From positions 141,817-205,816 of the forward strand of contig NZ_FOGO01000014.1 in the NCBI RefSeq assembly GCF_900111245.1: a stretch of 64,000 nt of DNA, given 5' to 3'. The position numbers were made by a program, and so were the translations under genes. The notes under the pieces are model-generated. The model saw nothing but the letters and a program-made list of their open reading frames with translations. It made no database searches and was not told the DNA's origin. Below are positions 26,929 to 36,106 of this stretch, one piece after another. Source of the stretch: Streptomyces qinglanensis (GTDB taxonomy: Bacteria > Actinomycetota > Actinomycetes > Streptomycetales > Streptomycetaceae). The first letter of the stretch is position 1. Every line of letters begins with the position of its first letter.

Positions 26929-27789
26929 TCAGCCCCGTGCGTACTGCTTGGCCACGTCCTCGATGAACTCGCGCGTCTGGTCCGGGTTCAGCGCCTGCGC
27001 CCGCAGGTGCTCGTACATGACGCTGTAGTTCTGCACGTCGTTCGCCTTCTCCAGATAGAGGTCACTGGTGACGCCCTCCAGGTAGATGACGGTCGAGTCC
27101 GACGCCTCCGGGAACTCCAGAATCGCGTACTGCCCGTTCACCCCCGGATGCGCGCCCATCGAGAACGGCATGACCTGGAGCGTCACATGGGGCTGCTGCG
27201 ACATCTCGTTGAGGTATTCGAGCTGCTCGGCCATCGTGTGCCTGCCGCCCACCTCACGGCGCAGCACCGACTCGTCCAGCACCGCCCACAGCCGCAGCGG
27301 GGTGCGGTCCTCCCTGATGCGCTCCTGGCGGCGCATACGGACCTGCACCCGGCGCTCGATGTCCGCCGCGCCGGCCTCCGGCAGAGCACCGGCGACCACC
27401 GCTTCCGCGTACGGCCGCGTCTGCAGCAGACCCGGCACGACCTGGGGCTCGTAGACGCGCAGCGAGGCGGCGTCCGTCTCCAGGCCGATGTAGACGCTGT
27501 AGGGGATGTCCCCGAACGCGTGCCACCAGCCCTGCTGACGCGACTCCTTCGCCATCTGCATCAGCGATTCGACTATCCGCCGGTCCTCGACCTCGTAGAC
27601 GCCGCACAGATCGCGCACGTCCCGCTGGCTGATGCTGCGGCGGCCGTTCTCCAGCCTGCTGATCTTCGACTGCGAGACCAGCAGCCGGTCCGCGACCTCC
27701 TCCGCCGTCATGCCCCGCTGCTCGCGCAGACGGCGCAGTTCCTGGCCGAGTCGGCGACGCCGGACTGTGGGGTTGACGTTCGACGCCAC
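26929..27789 (-). CDS. XRE-family regulator with DUF5753 effector domain (WhiJ-like)
   Basis: 286 residues from GTG 27789, with GGAGGT eleven bases upstream. The helix-turn-helix spans about residues 12-65 (LGQELRRLREQRGMTAEEVADRLLVSQSKISRLENGRR); the DUF5753 ligand-like domain occupies 90-275 with the usual VPGLLQTRPYAEAV. Paired with the downstream DUF397 gene in the same direction. Probably autoregulated. Confidence 0.93.
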   Translation of the reverse strand: MASNVNPTVRRRRLGQELRRLREQRGMTAEEVADRLLVSQSKISRLENGRRSISQRDVRDLCGVYEVEDRRIVESLMQMAKESRQQGWWHAFGDIPYSVYIGLETDAASLRVYEPQVVPGLLQTRPYAEAVVAGALPEAGAADIERRVQVRMRRQERIREDRTPLRLWAVLDESVLRREVGGRHTMAEQLEYLNEMSQQPHVTLQVMPFSMGAHPGVNGQYAILEFPEASDSTVIYLEGVTSDLYLEKANDVQNYSVMYEHLRAQALNPDQTREFIEDVAKQYARG

Positions 27790-28204
27790 GGGACCGCACC
27801 TCCGTGTAAGTACGACTACTCCAGCAGATTGCCACCAACATGGTTGCCCGCGCTGGAAAATGACAACAGAGAGTGCGGATTCGAGTACAGCAGGGGGCGC
27901 ATGCGGTGACGACAACGCATGCGCGGGGACGCGGATCCGGTCGTCGCTGTGTGACGGCCGGACCGCGAGCCCGCGCATGCGTCCTGGTACCCGCACCGCC
28001 CCGAGGGTGCGCCGTCGGTCGGCGCGGTGGCCCGCGGACCTGCCGCAGGCGTCGGATGTGCCCCGCAGGCGCGCGACGCCCGCCGCTCCTGTGCGGTGCC
28101 GTGCGTGCTCCGTGGTGCTGTGCGTGCTCCGGACGGTGCCGTGCCTCCGGATGGTGCCGTGCGTGCTCCGGCCCGTACGGGACGGAGCGGACAGCGGGCG
28201 ACGG
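27790..28204. other. Intergenic with short GTGCCGTGCGTGCTCC repeats
   Basis: No gene supported. Between about 28094 and 28165 variants of GTGCCGTGCGTGCTCC recur three to four times on the plus strand. Confidence 0.6.
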
Positions 28205-28981
28205 TCAGCGTGCTCCCGCTCGGACCATGCCGCCCGCCATGTGCCGGGACTGCTCCGGCAGATGCCGGGCCGGACCGGCGGACGCCGTCGCCCGCGCGGC
28301 CGGGCGTCCCGACGAGGGTCCGCTCGCCGCGCTCGCCTGAGCTCGCCGCGGCTGCGCCCCGACGCCGTTCTGGACGTCCATCACCGCGTGTGCGACGAGG
28401 CCGCCCATCGGGTCGTGCCGGATCAGGTCCCGCAGCCGGGAACGGCAGGACCGCCCCTCGTTGCCGGGGTAGAGGTGCTTGCCGAGTCCGACCGCGTGGG
28501 CCAGCGCGGCGAGCGCCGCCGTCCGCGGGTCCGGTGGGACCCCGGTGCGGATCGCGGTGTCGAGCCGGGCCCTGATCTCCCGGCTGATGGCTGTCTCCGT
28601 CGCCTGGTAGCGCGTCGTCGGCAGCACTCCGCACATCTGGCCGGAAACGGCGTGCACCATGCCACACCGTTCCAGATGTGTGAGATAGGTTTGGCGCAGC
28701 CCCAACCGGGGCCCGCCGATCCAGTGGACCGCGCGCACCGGGCTGCCGCGCCTGCGCAGCAGTTCCAGCGCCGAGTCCAGCGTCGGATCTCCGGTCGGCC
28801 GTGGCAGCACCACGGCGATACGATCCCCATCAGGGGCTATCCGTCCGGCCAGAGCCAGCTCCACTAGCTGCGCTCCGGCCAGGCCGAGGTCGAGCGACTG
28901 CGGCTGCGCCGTGGTACCCGTGGCCGGGTCCAGGGCGAGCAGCAGCAACTCCTCGGGAATTGTTCTGCGGCTCCTGCCCAT
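28205..28981 (-). CDS. GPP34 (Golgi phosphoprotein 3-like) domain protein
   Basis: 258 residues beginning MGRSRRTIPEELLLLALDPATG, the diagnostic GPP34 start. The domain binds phosphoinositides in eukaryotes; the bacterial role is unknown, and Streptomyces has many copies. The second of two overlapping ATGs (28981) is in frame and follows GGGAGG by seven bases. The last 45 residues are Ala/Arg/Ser-rich and look disordered. Confidence 0.88.
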   Translation of the reverse strand: MGRSRRTIPEELLLLALDPATGTTAQPQSLDLGLAGAQLVELALAGRIAPDGDRIAVVLPRPTGDPTLDSALELLRRRGSPVRAVHWIGGPRLGLRQTYLTHLERCGMVHAVSGQMCGVLPTTRYQATETAISREIRARLDTAIRTGVPPDPRTAALAALAHAVGLGKHLYPGNEGRSCRSRLRDLIRHDPMGGLVAHAVMDVQNGVGAQPRRAQASAASGPSSGRPAARATASAGPARHLPEQSRHMAGGMVRAGAR

Positions 28982-29212
28982 CCATGCCTCCCCGCGTGGA
29001 TGAATGACAGGGTGACCCCTCTCACAATGGTCTGTCGAGAGTGCGCGGACCTTATGGGAGGGAACCAGTAGGTATGTCGTTCTCGTCTGCTGCAGGGGGA
29101 GGTCCCGGAGGCCGCCCTCCGGGGGAGAACCGCCACGCCGGTGGCGCCCTCGGTGCATAGGACACTGTTAACTGGTATGGCGAGCGGCGAGCAGCAGCAT
29201 CAGGAGGCATCG

Positions 29213-32002
29213 GTGGCGGGCGAATCCCCCGACAGGTCGGAGCGGGAGAGGTCGTCGGGGGAGACGACAGGGAGCGGCGGGTCGGTTGCGCGACCCGACG
29301 AGACGGCTGAAAAGAAGCCGTCGCCGGGCTCCGCAGGGCAGAACGGCGCGGGTACGACGACCCGGGACGCCGCACCCTCGGTGATTCCCGCCCCCGCGCC
29401 CCCCGCCGGGGAGTCGGACAGCACGGCAGGAGCGGACGAGCCGGGCGGGTCGGACGAGCCCTCGGACGGGCCCGTGGACTCGGACGGGGCCGACGGTGGA
29501 GGCTCCCCGCAGGGCGACGACGCGGCGCAGGGCGATGCCAAGGACGAGCGGCTGAAGTCCGCCGTGGCCGCCTGGGTGTCGGGCGACAGTGTTCCGGAGC
29601 GGACGGACGGCGCCTCGGACGGAGCAGGTGCGGACGGCGCCCCGGACGGTGAGGGGCGCGGCGCGGACAGGCGGTCCGAGGAGGCTGCCGACGCCGCTGC
29701 TGCCGGCGATCTGCCCTACCGGCCGAAGGCGAGTGACGGGTCCGCCCCGGCCGGTTCCGGAGCGGACGCGGACCAGGGTGCCGACGCGGCACCGGCGTCG
29801 CAGGGCGACGCGCCGACCGCCATGTTCGGCGTCGTCCGGCGCGGGGGCGACGCCGCGGACAAGAGCGACGACGCCGCGGCCGCCGACCGCGCCGAGCGGC
29901 TGACCTCGGCGTTCTTCGGGGCGTCCAAGGGGGCCGACGAAGCCGCGGACGCCGGGGAGGCCGGGGGCGGTGCCAACGGCGACCGGGCTGCCGAGGACGA
30001 CCAGGCCGCCAAGGGCGCCGACGTCGGCGAGGCCGACAAGGCCGACCACGCTGCCGGGACCGGCGAGGCTGCCGGGACCGGTGAGACCGGCGGCCGCACG
30101 CAGGCCGTCGACCAGCCGACCGCGATCTTCCGCGCGCCGGACACGAAGCCGGGCGAGGGCTCCGCCGGTGCCGGCGGCGGCCAGAAGCCGGGCCGGCCCG
30201 AAAAGTCCGGAGGAAAGGGTTCGGCCGCCCCCGCGGGCGCCCCCGACCCCCGCGCACGGGGCGGCGAGAGCGGCAAGGCCGACGAAGACAGCAAGGCCGA
30301 CGAAGACAGCAAGGGTGGCAAGGACAGCAAGGGCACCAAGACCGGCAAGGACGGCGGGGAGGCCCGGCGGGACGGTTCCGCCGAGGGCCGGACCGGCGCC
30401 GCGGAGTCGGCGGAGTCGGAGGCCGAGCGGACCAGCCAGTTCGTCCCGCTCCGGTCCACGGACGAGCCCCGCGCCGCCGCCACGTCGGCCCCGCCGGAGC
30501 CGGGAGCCGCCGCGGCGGCTCCCGGGCGGCAGGCGCCGCCCCCGGCGTCCCCCGGCTCCACCACCGCGAACCCGTGGGCGACGGCCTCGGCCGCGCCGCC
30601 CGCTGCGGGCACGTCCGGCACGTCCGGCACGCAGGCACCGGCGTCGAGCCCGGCGGAGAGCGAGCCGGAGCGCACCCGGCAGCAGCCGATGCCGGGCAGC
30701 CCGGAGGCGGCGGGGAGCGGCGGTCAGCAGCAGCCGCTGGACCTGCTGGCGCAGCTCACCAACAGCCCGCCGCCGCCCGAGACGCCGATGCGTACCTTCA
30801 CCCGCCGGGTGAAGATCTGGACGCCGCTGGTGCTGCTGCTCGCAGTGGTCTTCGTCGTCGTGCAGGCGGTGCGCCCGCTGCCGGACCCGGAGCTGTCGAT
30901 GACGGCTTCCGGCACGTACACGTTCAAGGGCTCCGAGCCCGACATGCCCTGGCCCTCCGAGGGGCAGGCGGTGATCGACGTGGACGGTCTCGGCTCGTTC
31001 GGCAGCCACGGCAAGCAGAAGCCGGTGCCGATCGCGAGCGTCGCGAAGGTGATGACCGCCTACGTCATACTGCGCGACCACCCGGTCAAGAAGGGTTCGA
31101 AGGGCGAGCTGATCCCTGTCGACCAGAAGGCCGAGGACGAGGCGGGGCTGAGCGCGCAGAACGAGTCGACCGTCAAGGTCCAGGCCGGTGACAAGATCAC
31201 GCAGCGCGAGGCGCTCGACGCCATCATGATCGCGTCCGCGAACAACGTGGCACGGCTGCTGGCGCGGTGGGACGCCGGGTCGGAGAAGGCGTTCGTGAAG
31301 AAGATGAACGCTGCCGCCGAGGACCTGGGCATGACCAACTCGCACTACACCGACCCCAGCGGACTGACCGCCTCGACGGTGAGCACCGCCGCCGACCAGG
31401 TCAAGCTGGGCAAGAAGGTGATGGAGAGCCCGCTGTTCCGAGAGGTGGTGCGGCAGCCCTCCTACCAGGACACCAACGGCAAGAAGCAGTCCAACTGGAA
31501 CAGGCTGGTTCCGATGGACGGCGTCGTGGGCATCAAGACGGGCACGACCACCAAGGCGGGCGGCAATCTGCTGTTCGCGGCGGAGAAGGAGATCGGAGGC
31601 ACCAAGCAGTTGATCATCGGCGCGGTGCTGGGCCAGTACCAGCCCTCGATCCTGGACACCGTGCTCGCCGCCAGCAAGAAGCTGATCGACGCCGGCCAGG
31701 ACGCACTCACCGCGCGGAAGGTGGTCGAGAAGGGCCAGGTCGTCGGCTATGTGGACGACCAGTTGGGCAACCGGACCCCCGTGGTGGCCACCAAGGACGT
31801 GACCGCCGTGGGCTGGCCGGGCCTCAAGGTGAAGCTCGCACTGACCGACAGCGGGAAGACGATCCCGCACGAGGCCGGTCCGGGCACCAAGGTCGGCAGC
31901 CTGACCGCCGGTGACGGTCCGGGCCAGGTCAAGGTGCCCGTCGCGCTGCAGGACGACCTGACGGAGCCCGGGTTCGGGGACAAGCTGACCCGCGTCGGCT
32001 GA
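29213..32002 (+). CDS. D-alanyl-D-alanine carboxypeptidase (serine-type PBP) with long disordered N-terminus
   Basis: 929 residues from GTG 29213, chosen over ATG 29177 because AGGAGG lies seven bases before it. Residues 1-530 are an acidic, Ala/Gly/Asp-rich disordered cytoplasmic region. One membrane helix follows (about 537-556), then an extracellular peptidase S11 domain. The catalytic motifs are Ser609-Val-Ala-Lys612, Ser675-Ala-Asn and Lys775-Thr-Gly. It trims the terminal D-Ala from peptidoglycan stem peptides, limiting cross-linking. The disordered region holds repeats such as KADEDSKADEDSKGGKDSKG. The next gene (32194) also starts with a low-complexity acidic region. Confidence 0.94.
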   Translation: MAGESPDRSERERSSGETTGSGGSVARPDETAEKKPSPGSAGQNGAGTTTRDAAPSVIPAPAPPAGESDSTAGADEPGGSDEPSDGPVDSDGADGGGSPQGDDAAQGDAKDERLKSAVAAWVSGDSVPERTDGASDGAGADGAPDGEGRGADRRSEEAADAAAAGDLPYRPKASDGSAPAGSGADADQGADAAPASQGDAPTAMFGVVRRGGDAADKSDDAAAADRAERLTSAFFGASKGADEAADAGEAGGGANGDRAAEDDQAAKGADVGEADKADHAAGTGEAAGTGETGGRTQAVDQPTAIFRAPDTKPGEGSAGAGGGQKPGRPEKSGGKGSAAPAGAPDPRARGGESGKADEDSKADEDSKGGKDSKGTKTGKDGGEARRDGSAEGRTGAAESAESEAERTSQFVPLRSTDEPRAAATSAPPEPGAAAAAPGRQAPPPASPGSTTANPWATASAAPPAAGTSGTSGTQAPASSPAESEPERTRQQPMPGSPEAAGSGGQQQPLDLLAQLTNSPPPPETPMRTFTRRVKIWTPLVLLLAVVFVVVQAVRPLPDPELSMTASGTYTFKGSEPDMPWPSEGQAVIDVDGLGSFGSHGKQKPVPIASVAKVMTAYVILRDHPVKKGSKGELIPVDQKAEDEAGLSAQNESTVKVQAGDKITQREALDAIMIASANNVARLLARWDAGSEKAFVKKMNAAAEDLGMTNSHYTDPSGLTASTVSTAADQVKLGKKVMESPLFREVVRQPSYQDTNGKKQSNWNRLVPMDGVVGIKTGTTTKAGGNLLFAAEKEIGGTKQLIIGAVLGQYQPSILDTVLAASKKLIDAGQDALTARKVVEKGQVVGYVDDQLGNRTPVVATKDVTAVGWPGLKVKLALTDSGKTIPHEAGPGTKVGSLTAGDGPGQVKVPVALQDDLTEPGFGDKLTRVG

Positions 32003-32193
32003 ACCATTCCGCGCCGCACTGCGTCCCCCGTTCCGGTCGGCATGTCCGGCTCACGGCTCGCCCGAGCCCCCCGCGCGACCCGCGGCGCCCGCGCCGCAGC
32101 GCGTGGGGCAGGGGCGAGCACGGGGATGTCGTCCGGTAACGTCGTGCGGATCTGAGCCGCACATCCGTACGGGGAGGACTGGGAGAGAGCGCA

Positions 32194-34449
32194 GTGGCCA
32201 CTGTGCACCCACCGCGGACGCCGGAGTCGGAGCCTGACCCCGGCGCCGGTGAGATAGCCGGGAGTCCGGGCGTGGACGACGCCACGGGCACCGTTCGCAC
32301 ACCCGTGCCCGGACAGCGCCCGGAACGGAAGCAGCCGGTGCCGGAAGGTGCGGCGGCCGAGGGCGCGGCGGACCGGGACCGGCCCGCAACCGCCCCGGAG
32401 ACCTCCGGCGAGGGGACGGACGGCACTCCCGGCAAGGGGACGGACGGCACCTCCGGCAAGGGGACGGACGGCACCTCCGGCGAGGGGAAGGGCGCGGAGC
32501 CCTCCGAGGCCGGGACGGACGAGCCTTCCGGAGCCGGGACGGACGAGCACTTCGGGACGGGGACGGACGAGCACTCCGGAGCCGGGGCCGGGACAGGGAC
32601 CGGTGGGGAGACCTCCGCAGCCGGGACGACGGGCGCGGGAGCTCCCGAGGCCGGCGGCACCGACACCGTGGCGTCGAGCGCGGGCCGGAAGCGCCGCCGC
32701 GGAGCGGTCACCCGGCCGCTCCCCGTCGTCGGTGTCACGCTGGCCGTCGCGGTGCTCCTCCATCTGCTCTGGCTGTGGTTCCTCGCCAGCGGCGGCGGCG
32801 ACCTGGCCGCGCAGGACGCCTGGGCCGAGTTCGCGGGCGAGCACCCGGGCTCCGCCTACAACCTCGCCTGGTACGGCGGGCTGCACCCCTTCTCCTACAG
32901 CGTCATCTCGCCGTACCTGATGGCCGTCATCGGGGTCCGCACCACGCTGATGGTCTCCGGAGTGCTGTCGGCGGGCCTGCTGTCGCTGCTGCTCGCCCGC
33001 ACGGTGCCCCGGCCGCTGGTGCCTTCGTTGTGGGGTGCCTTCGCCTTCGCGTGCAACGCCGCCTCCGGGCGGGTCACCTTCGCGCTCGGTGTGCTGTTCG
33101 GGCTCGGGGCCGTGGCGGTCGTGTGGACCTGGCCGGCCCGCTGGCGCGGCGGGCGGGCGAGCCGGCCGGCGCGGTACACGCGGGCGGCGCTCGCGGTGCT
33201 GCTGGCCGCGCTGGCGACGGCGGCCAGTCCGGTCGCCGGGCTGTTCCTGGAGGTGGTGGCGGCCTCGCTGCTGCTGGCCCGCCGACCCGCCGCGATGTTC
33301 GCGGTCGCCCTGCCGCCCCCGGCGGTCGTGGCCTGCTCGGCGCTGCTCTTCCCGTTCACGGGTGTGCAGCCGATGCCGTTCGTGTCGCTGATCTTCCCCG
33401 TCCTGGGCGCCGTCGCCGTCGTCCTGCTGGTCCCCCGGACCTGGACGGCGGTGCGGGTCGGGGGCGCCATCTACACCCTGGGCATCGTGCTGACCTGGGC
33501 GATCCCCTCGCAGGTCGGCTCCAACGTGGAACGGCTGGGACTGCTGTTCGGCGGCGTGGCGCTGCTGGCGGCCGTGCCGATCGTGGTGGGGCACGGATGG
33601 CAGCCGTGGAAGTCCCGCCGCGGTCTGGCCATGGCGCTGGCGCTGCTGGTGACGTTCGGCTGGCAGATCGGCAAGCCCACCTGGGACGTGCTGCACACCA
33701 CGCCCGACACCGACTGGTCCCGCGAGTTGAAACCGTTGCTCACCCAGCTCAGGAAGGTGGACGCGGACCGGGCGCGGGTCGAGGTCGTGCCGGTCAACAG
33801 CCACCGGGAGGCGTCGGCCCTCGCGCCGTACGTGAACCTGGCCCGCGGCTGGAACCGGCAGGCCGACCTGGAGCGCAACCCGCTCTTCTACGAGGAGGAC
33901 CTCAGCCCCGAGCGCTATCACGCCTGGCTGCGCCGCTGGGCCGTGCACTACGTCGTCCTCCCCGCCGACCCGCCCGACATCGCGGGGGGCGTCGCCGAGG
34001 CCAAGCTGGTGGGGGAGGGCCAGCCGTATCTGAAGGAGATCTGGTCCGACGACAGTTGGCGGCTCTTCCGGGTCAAGGACCCGGTGCCGCTGGTCGACGC
34101 CTCCGCGTCGGTGGAGCGTGCCGATGCGGAGAGCGTGACCGTGCGCGTGCGGGAGAGCGGGCACGTGCTCGTGCGGGTGCCCTACTCACCGTGGCTCGGA
34201 CTCGTCGACGCGGACGGCGACCGGGTGGCGCCGCCCTCCCACGACGGCGAGAACCTCAACGGCTGCCTGCGCAAGGCCGAGCCCACGTTCGGCGGCCCGC
34301 CGCCGGAGGGGAAGGACAAGCCGGTCCTGGACACCTGGACGGTGCTGGACGCGCCGCGCCCGGGGGTCTACCGGATCGCGGCCCCCTACAAGCTGCCGCG
34401 CGGCACACCGTGCCCGGAGAACGAGGACGGCACGGACTCCGGCGACTGA
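32194..34449 (+). CDS. Polytopic membrane protein with disordered N-terminus
   Basis: 751 residues. Residues 1-165 are acidic low complexity with repeated GKGTDGTSG blocks; then KRRR and about ten hydrophobic helices (about 175-490), followed by a C-terminal extracytoplasmic domain of about 250 residues. The layout resembles GT-C-type or PMT-like conserved membrane proteins, but no catalytic motif is recognised, so no function is assigned. Start GTG 32194, with GGAGAG upstream. It follows the carboxypeptidase by 191 bases in the same direction, suggesting a cell-envelope role. Confidence 0.85.
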   Translation: MATVHPPRTPESEPDPGAGEIAGSPGVDDATGTVRTPVPGQRPERKQPVPEGAAAEGAADRDRPATAPETSGEGTDGTPGKGTDGTSGKGTDGTSGEGKGAEPSEAGTDEPSGAGTDEHFGTGTDEHSGAGAGTGTGGETSAAGTTGAGAPEAGGTDTVASSAGRKRRRGAVTRPLPVVGVTLAVAVLLHLLWLWFLASGGGDLAAQDAWAEFAGEHPGSAYNLAWYGGLHPFSYSVISPYLMAVIGVRTTLMVSGVLSAGLLSLLLARTVPRPLVPSLWGAFAFACNAASGRVTFALGVLFGLGAVAVVWTWPARWRGGRASRPARYTRAALAVLLAALATAASPVAGLFLEVVAASLLLARRPAAMFAVALPPPAVVACSALLFPFTGVQPMPFVSLIFPVLGAVAVVLLVPRTWTAVRVGGAIYTLGIVLTWAIPSQVGSNVERLGLLFGGVALLAAVPIVVGHGWQPWKSRRGLAMALALLVTFGWQIGKPTWDVLHTTPDTDWSRELKPLLTQLRKVDADRARVEVVPVNSHREASALAPYVNLARGWNRQADLERNPLFYEEDLSPERYHAWLRRWAVHYVVLPADPPDIAGGVAEAKLVGEGQPYLKEIWSDDSWRLFRVKDPVPLVDASASVERADAESVTVRVRESGHVLVRVPYSPWLGLVDADGDRVAPPSHDGENLNGCLRKAEPTFGGPPPEGKDKPVLDTWTVLDAPRPGVYRIAAPYKLPRGTPCPENEDGTDSGD

Positions 34450-34627
34450 GGCGTCCTGACGCCTCCGGGGCCGCCACGGCCCCGCGCCCCCCGCACGGCC
34501 TCGGGAAGCTCCCGCGAGCGGGAAGCGGGCTGCTTCACGGGCCGCTCCTCGCCCCGCGGGCTGCTCCTGGGCAGTCGACTGGTGCGGGCGCCTGGTCGAG
34601 CGGTCGGCGAAGGTGTGTCCCGGCCGG

Positions 34628-35011
34628 TCATGCGCCGCCGTAGTGCCGGGTGATGATCTCCAGGACGTGTCCGTCCGGGTCCAGCCAGTAGACACCGCGG
34701 CCCCCGTCGTTGCGGTTGATCTCACCGGGGCGGGTGCGCATCGGGTCGGCGTAGTAGGTGAGTCCGGCCTCCTCGATCCGGCCGAAGACGAGGTCGAACT
34801 CCTCCTCGGTGACGAGGAAGGCGTAGTGCTGCGGCGCGATCGGGTTCGCCCCCGCGTCGGCGAAGTCGAGCGCCACGTCGTTGGCGGTGACCACCGGCAG
34901 GAACGGGCCGAACTGGGGCCGTACCTCCAAGCCCAGCAGATCGGCGAGGAACCGCGCGGACCGCTTCTTGTCGCTGGCGTACACGATCGTGTGGTTGAGC
35001 TGGACCGGCAT
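34628..35011 (-). CDS. VOC-fold (glyoxalase/bleomycin-resistance-like) protein
   Basis: 127 residues. Two beta-alpha-beta-beta-beta modules are visible: LNHTIVYASDKKRSARFLADLLGLE and HYAFLVTEEEFDLVFGRIEEAGL, ending in GGRGVYWLDPDGHVLEIITRHYGG, where His and Glu are the usual metal ligands. ATG 35011 follows AGGAGG by nine bases. Substrate unknown. Confidence 0.92.
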   Translation of the reverse strand: MPVQLNHTIVYASDKKRSARFLADLLGLEVRPQFGPFLPVVTANDVALDFADAGANPIAPQHYAFLVTEEEFDLVFGRIEEAGLTYYADPMRTRPGEINRNDGGRGVYWLDPDGHVLEIITRHYGGA

Positions 35012-35147
35012 CCCGTGTCTCCTCCTGGATCGGGTGTGGGCCGAGGCCCGGTGTCCGGTGCCCGATGGGCTCCTTGCCCGGTACAACTCCGGTTCCGGTG
35101 CCGGAATGCCGGGATCCGCCCCGGACGTTGGTCGTAGGACCGCAGAC

Positions 35148-35912
35148 TCAGTCGCCCTCCGTGCGCTCGCGCTTCTCCCCGCTCCCGATCCCGCTCCGGT
35201 TGGCGTCCCCGCTCCCGCTCCCGTTGGCGTCCCCGTTCCCGCTCCTGCTCCCGTTGGCGTCCCCGCCCCTGTTCCCGTGCCCCTCCGGGCCTGCGCCTTC
35301 GGCCAGCCGGCGGACGATCCGGCGCAGTTGTTCGGTGTAGAACTCCCGGAACTCCGACGACGTCGGGTCCATGCCGAGCACCGAGCGGACCGTCTGCGGG
35401 GTCACCGCCGGGGTGGCGACGGCGCCCGTCAACAGCAGGAGGACGGCGCCGGGATCGAGCTCCTCCGCGATCTCGCCCGCCTGCTTGCGGCGCTCCATGT
35501 CCGACAGGTCCTCGCGTTCGGCCTCCGGCTCAGCGCCCGTCAGCCCGGTCCAGGCGGACAGCCGGGGCCCGCGGGGGTCGTCGAGGGCCAGATGCAGATA
35601 GCGCGCCGTCACCTCGTCCAGCGGTACGTCCGGTCGGTTGAACGTCTCCTCGCGCCGGGCCCAGCGCCGGTTCAGGGCGTTCCACAGCCCTTCCTTGCCG
35701 CCGAAGTGGTAGGCGATCAACTGCTTGTTGAGCCCCGCCCGGTCGGCGATGTCCTGGACCCGGGCACCGGCGTACCCCTTCGCGGCGAACTCGTCCATCG
35801 CCGCGTCCAGCAGCCGTCGGCAGGAGCGCTCCGGGTCGAGCTTGCGCTCCTCGGCGCGCGGCGCGCGGCGCGGGCGGCGGGAGCCGGGCGGGGGTGCGGA
35901 TTCGTCGCTCAC
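35148..35912 (-). CDS. TetR-family regulator with repetitive C-terminal tail
   Basis: 254 residues from GTG 35912. The HTH is ARVQDIADRAGLNKQLIAYHFGGKEGLWNAL (about 48-78). A tail of about 40 residues consists of repeated GDANGSxSG units, encoded by GTTGGCGTCCCCGCTCCC-type DNA repeats at about 35195-35280, so it may vary in length between strains. Divergent from the NAD(P)-binding protein gene at 36107, with two operator-like sites between. Confidence 0.9.
   Translation of the reverse strand: MSDESAPPPGSRRPRRAPRAEERKLDPERSCRRLLDAAMDEFAAKGYAGARVQDIADRAGLNKQLIAYHFGGKEGLWNALNRRWARREETFNRPDVPLDEVTARYLHLALDDPRGPRLSAWTGLTGAEPEAEREDLSDMERRKQAGEIAEELDPGAVLLLLTGAVATPAVTPQTVRSVLGMDPTSSEFREFYTEQLRRIVRRLAEGAGPEGHGNRGGDANGSRSGNGDANGSGSGDANRSGIGSGEKRERTEGD
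35195..35280 (+). repeat. Imperfect GTTGGCGTCCCCG repeats encoding the TetR tail
   Basis: GTTGGCGTCCCCG occurs three times separated by CTCCCG-rich spacers. All lie within the coding region of the TetR gene's C-terminus. Confidence 0.7.
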
Positions 35913-35941
35913 GGGGTCCAGCGTAGCCGTAGCCCCGCGCT

Positions 35942-35981
35942 GTTCATCTATTCGGTTGACTTGTTCATCCAGATGGTTGAA
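35942..35981. promoter_or_regulatory. Twin operator-like sites between divergent tetR and NmrA-like gene
   Basis: TTCATC-N5-GGTTGA occurs at 35943-35959 and again exactly 21 bases later at 35964-35980. Each copy is an inverted repeat (TTCAtCC/GGtTGAA in the second). Two tandem dimer sites two helical turns apart fit a TetR operator. Confidence 0.6.
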
Positions 35982-36106
35982 AGATGCGAGGCGGGGCGCG
36001 CCGGTACGGCAGGTGCCGCAGCGGGTCCCCGTGTCGGACGCCAACGCCGTACGGCCACCGAGGTGCCGGCAGCGCCGTACGAGCCGTCGCAGCAAGGGAG
36101 AACAGC

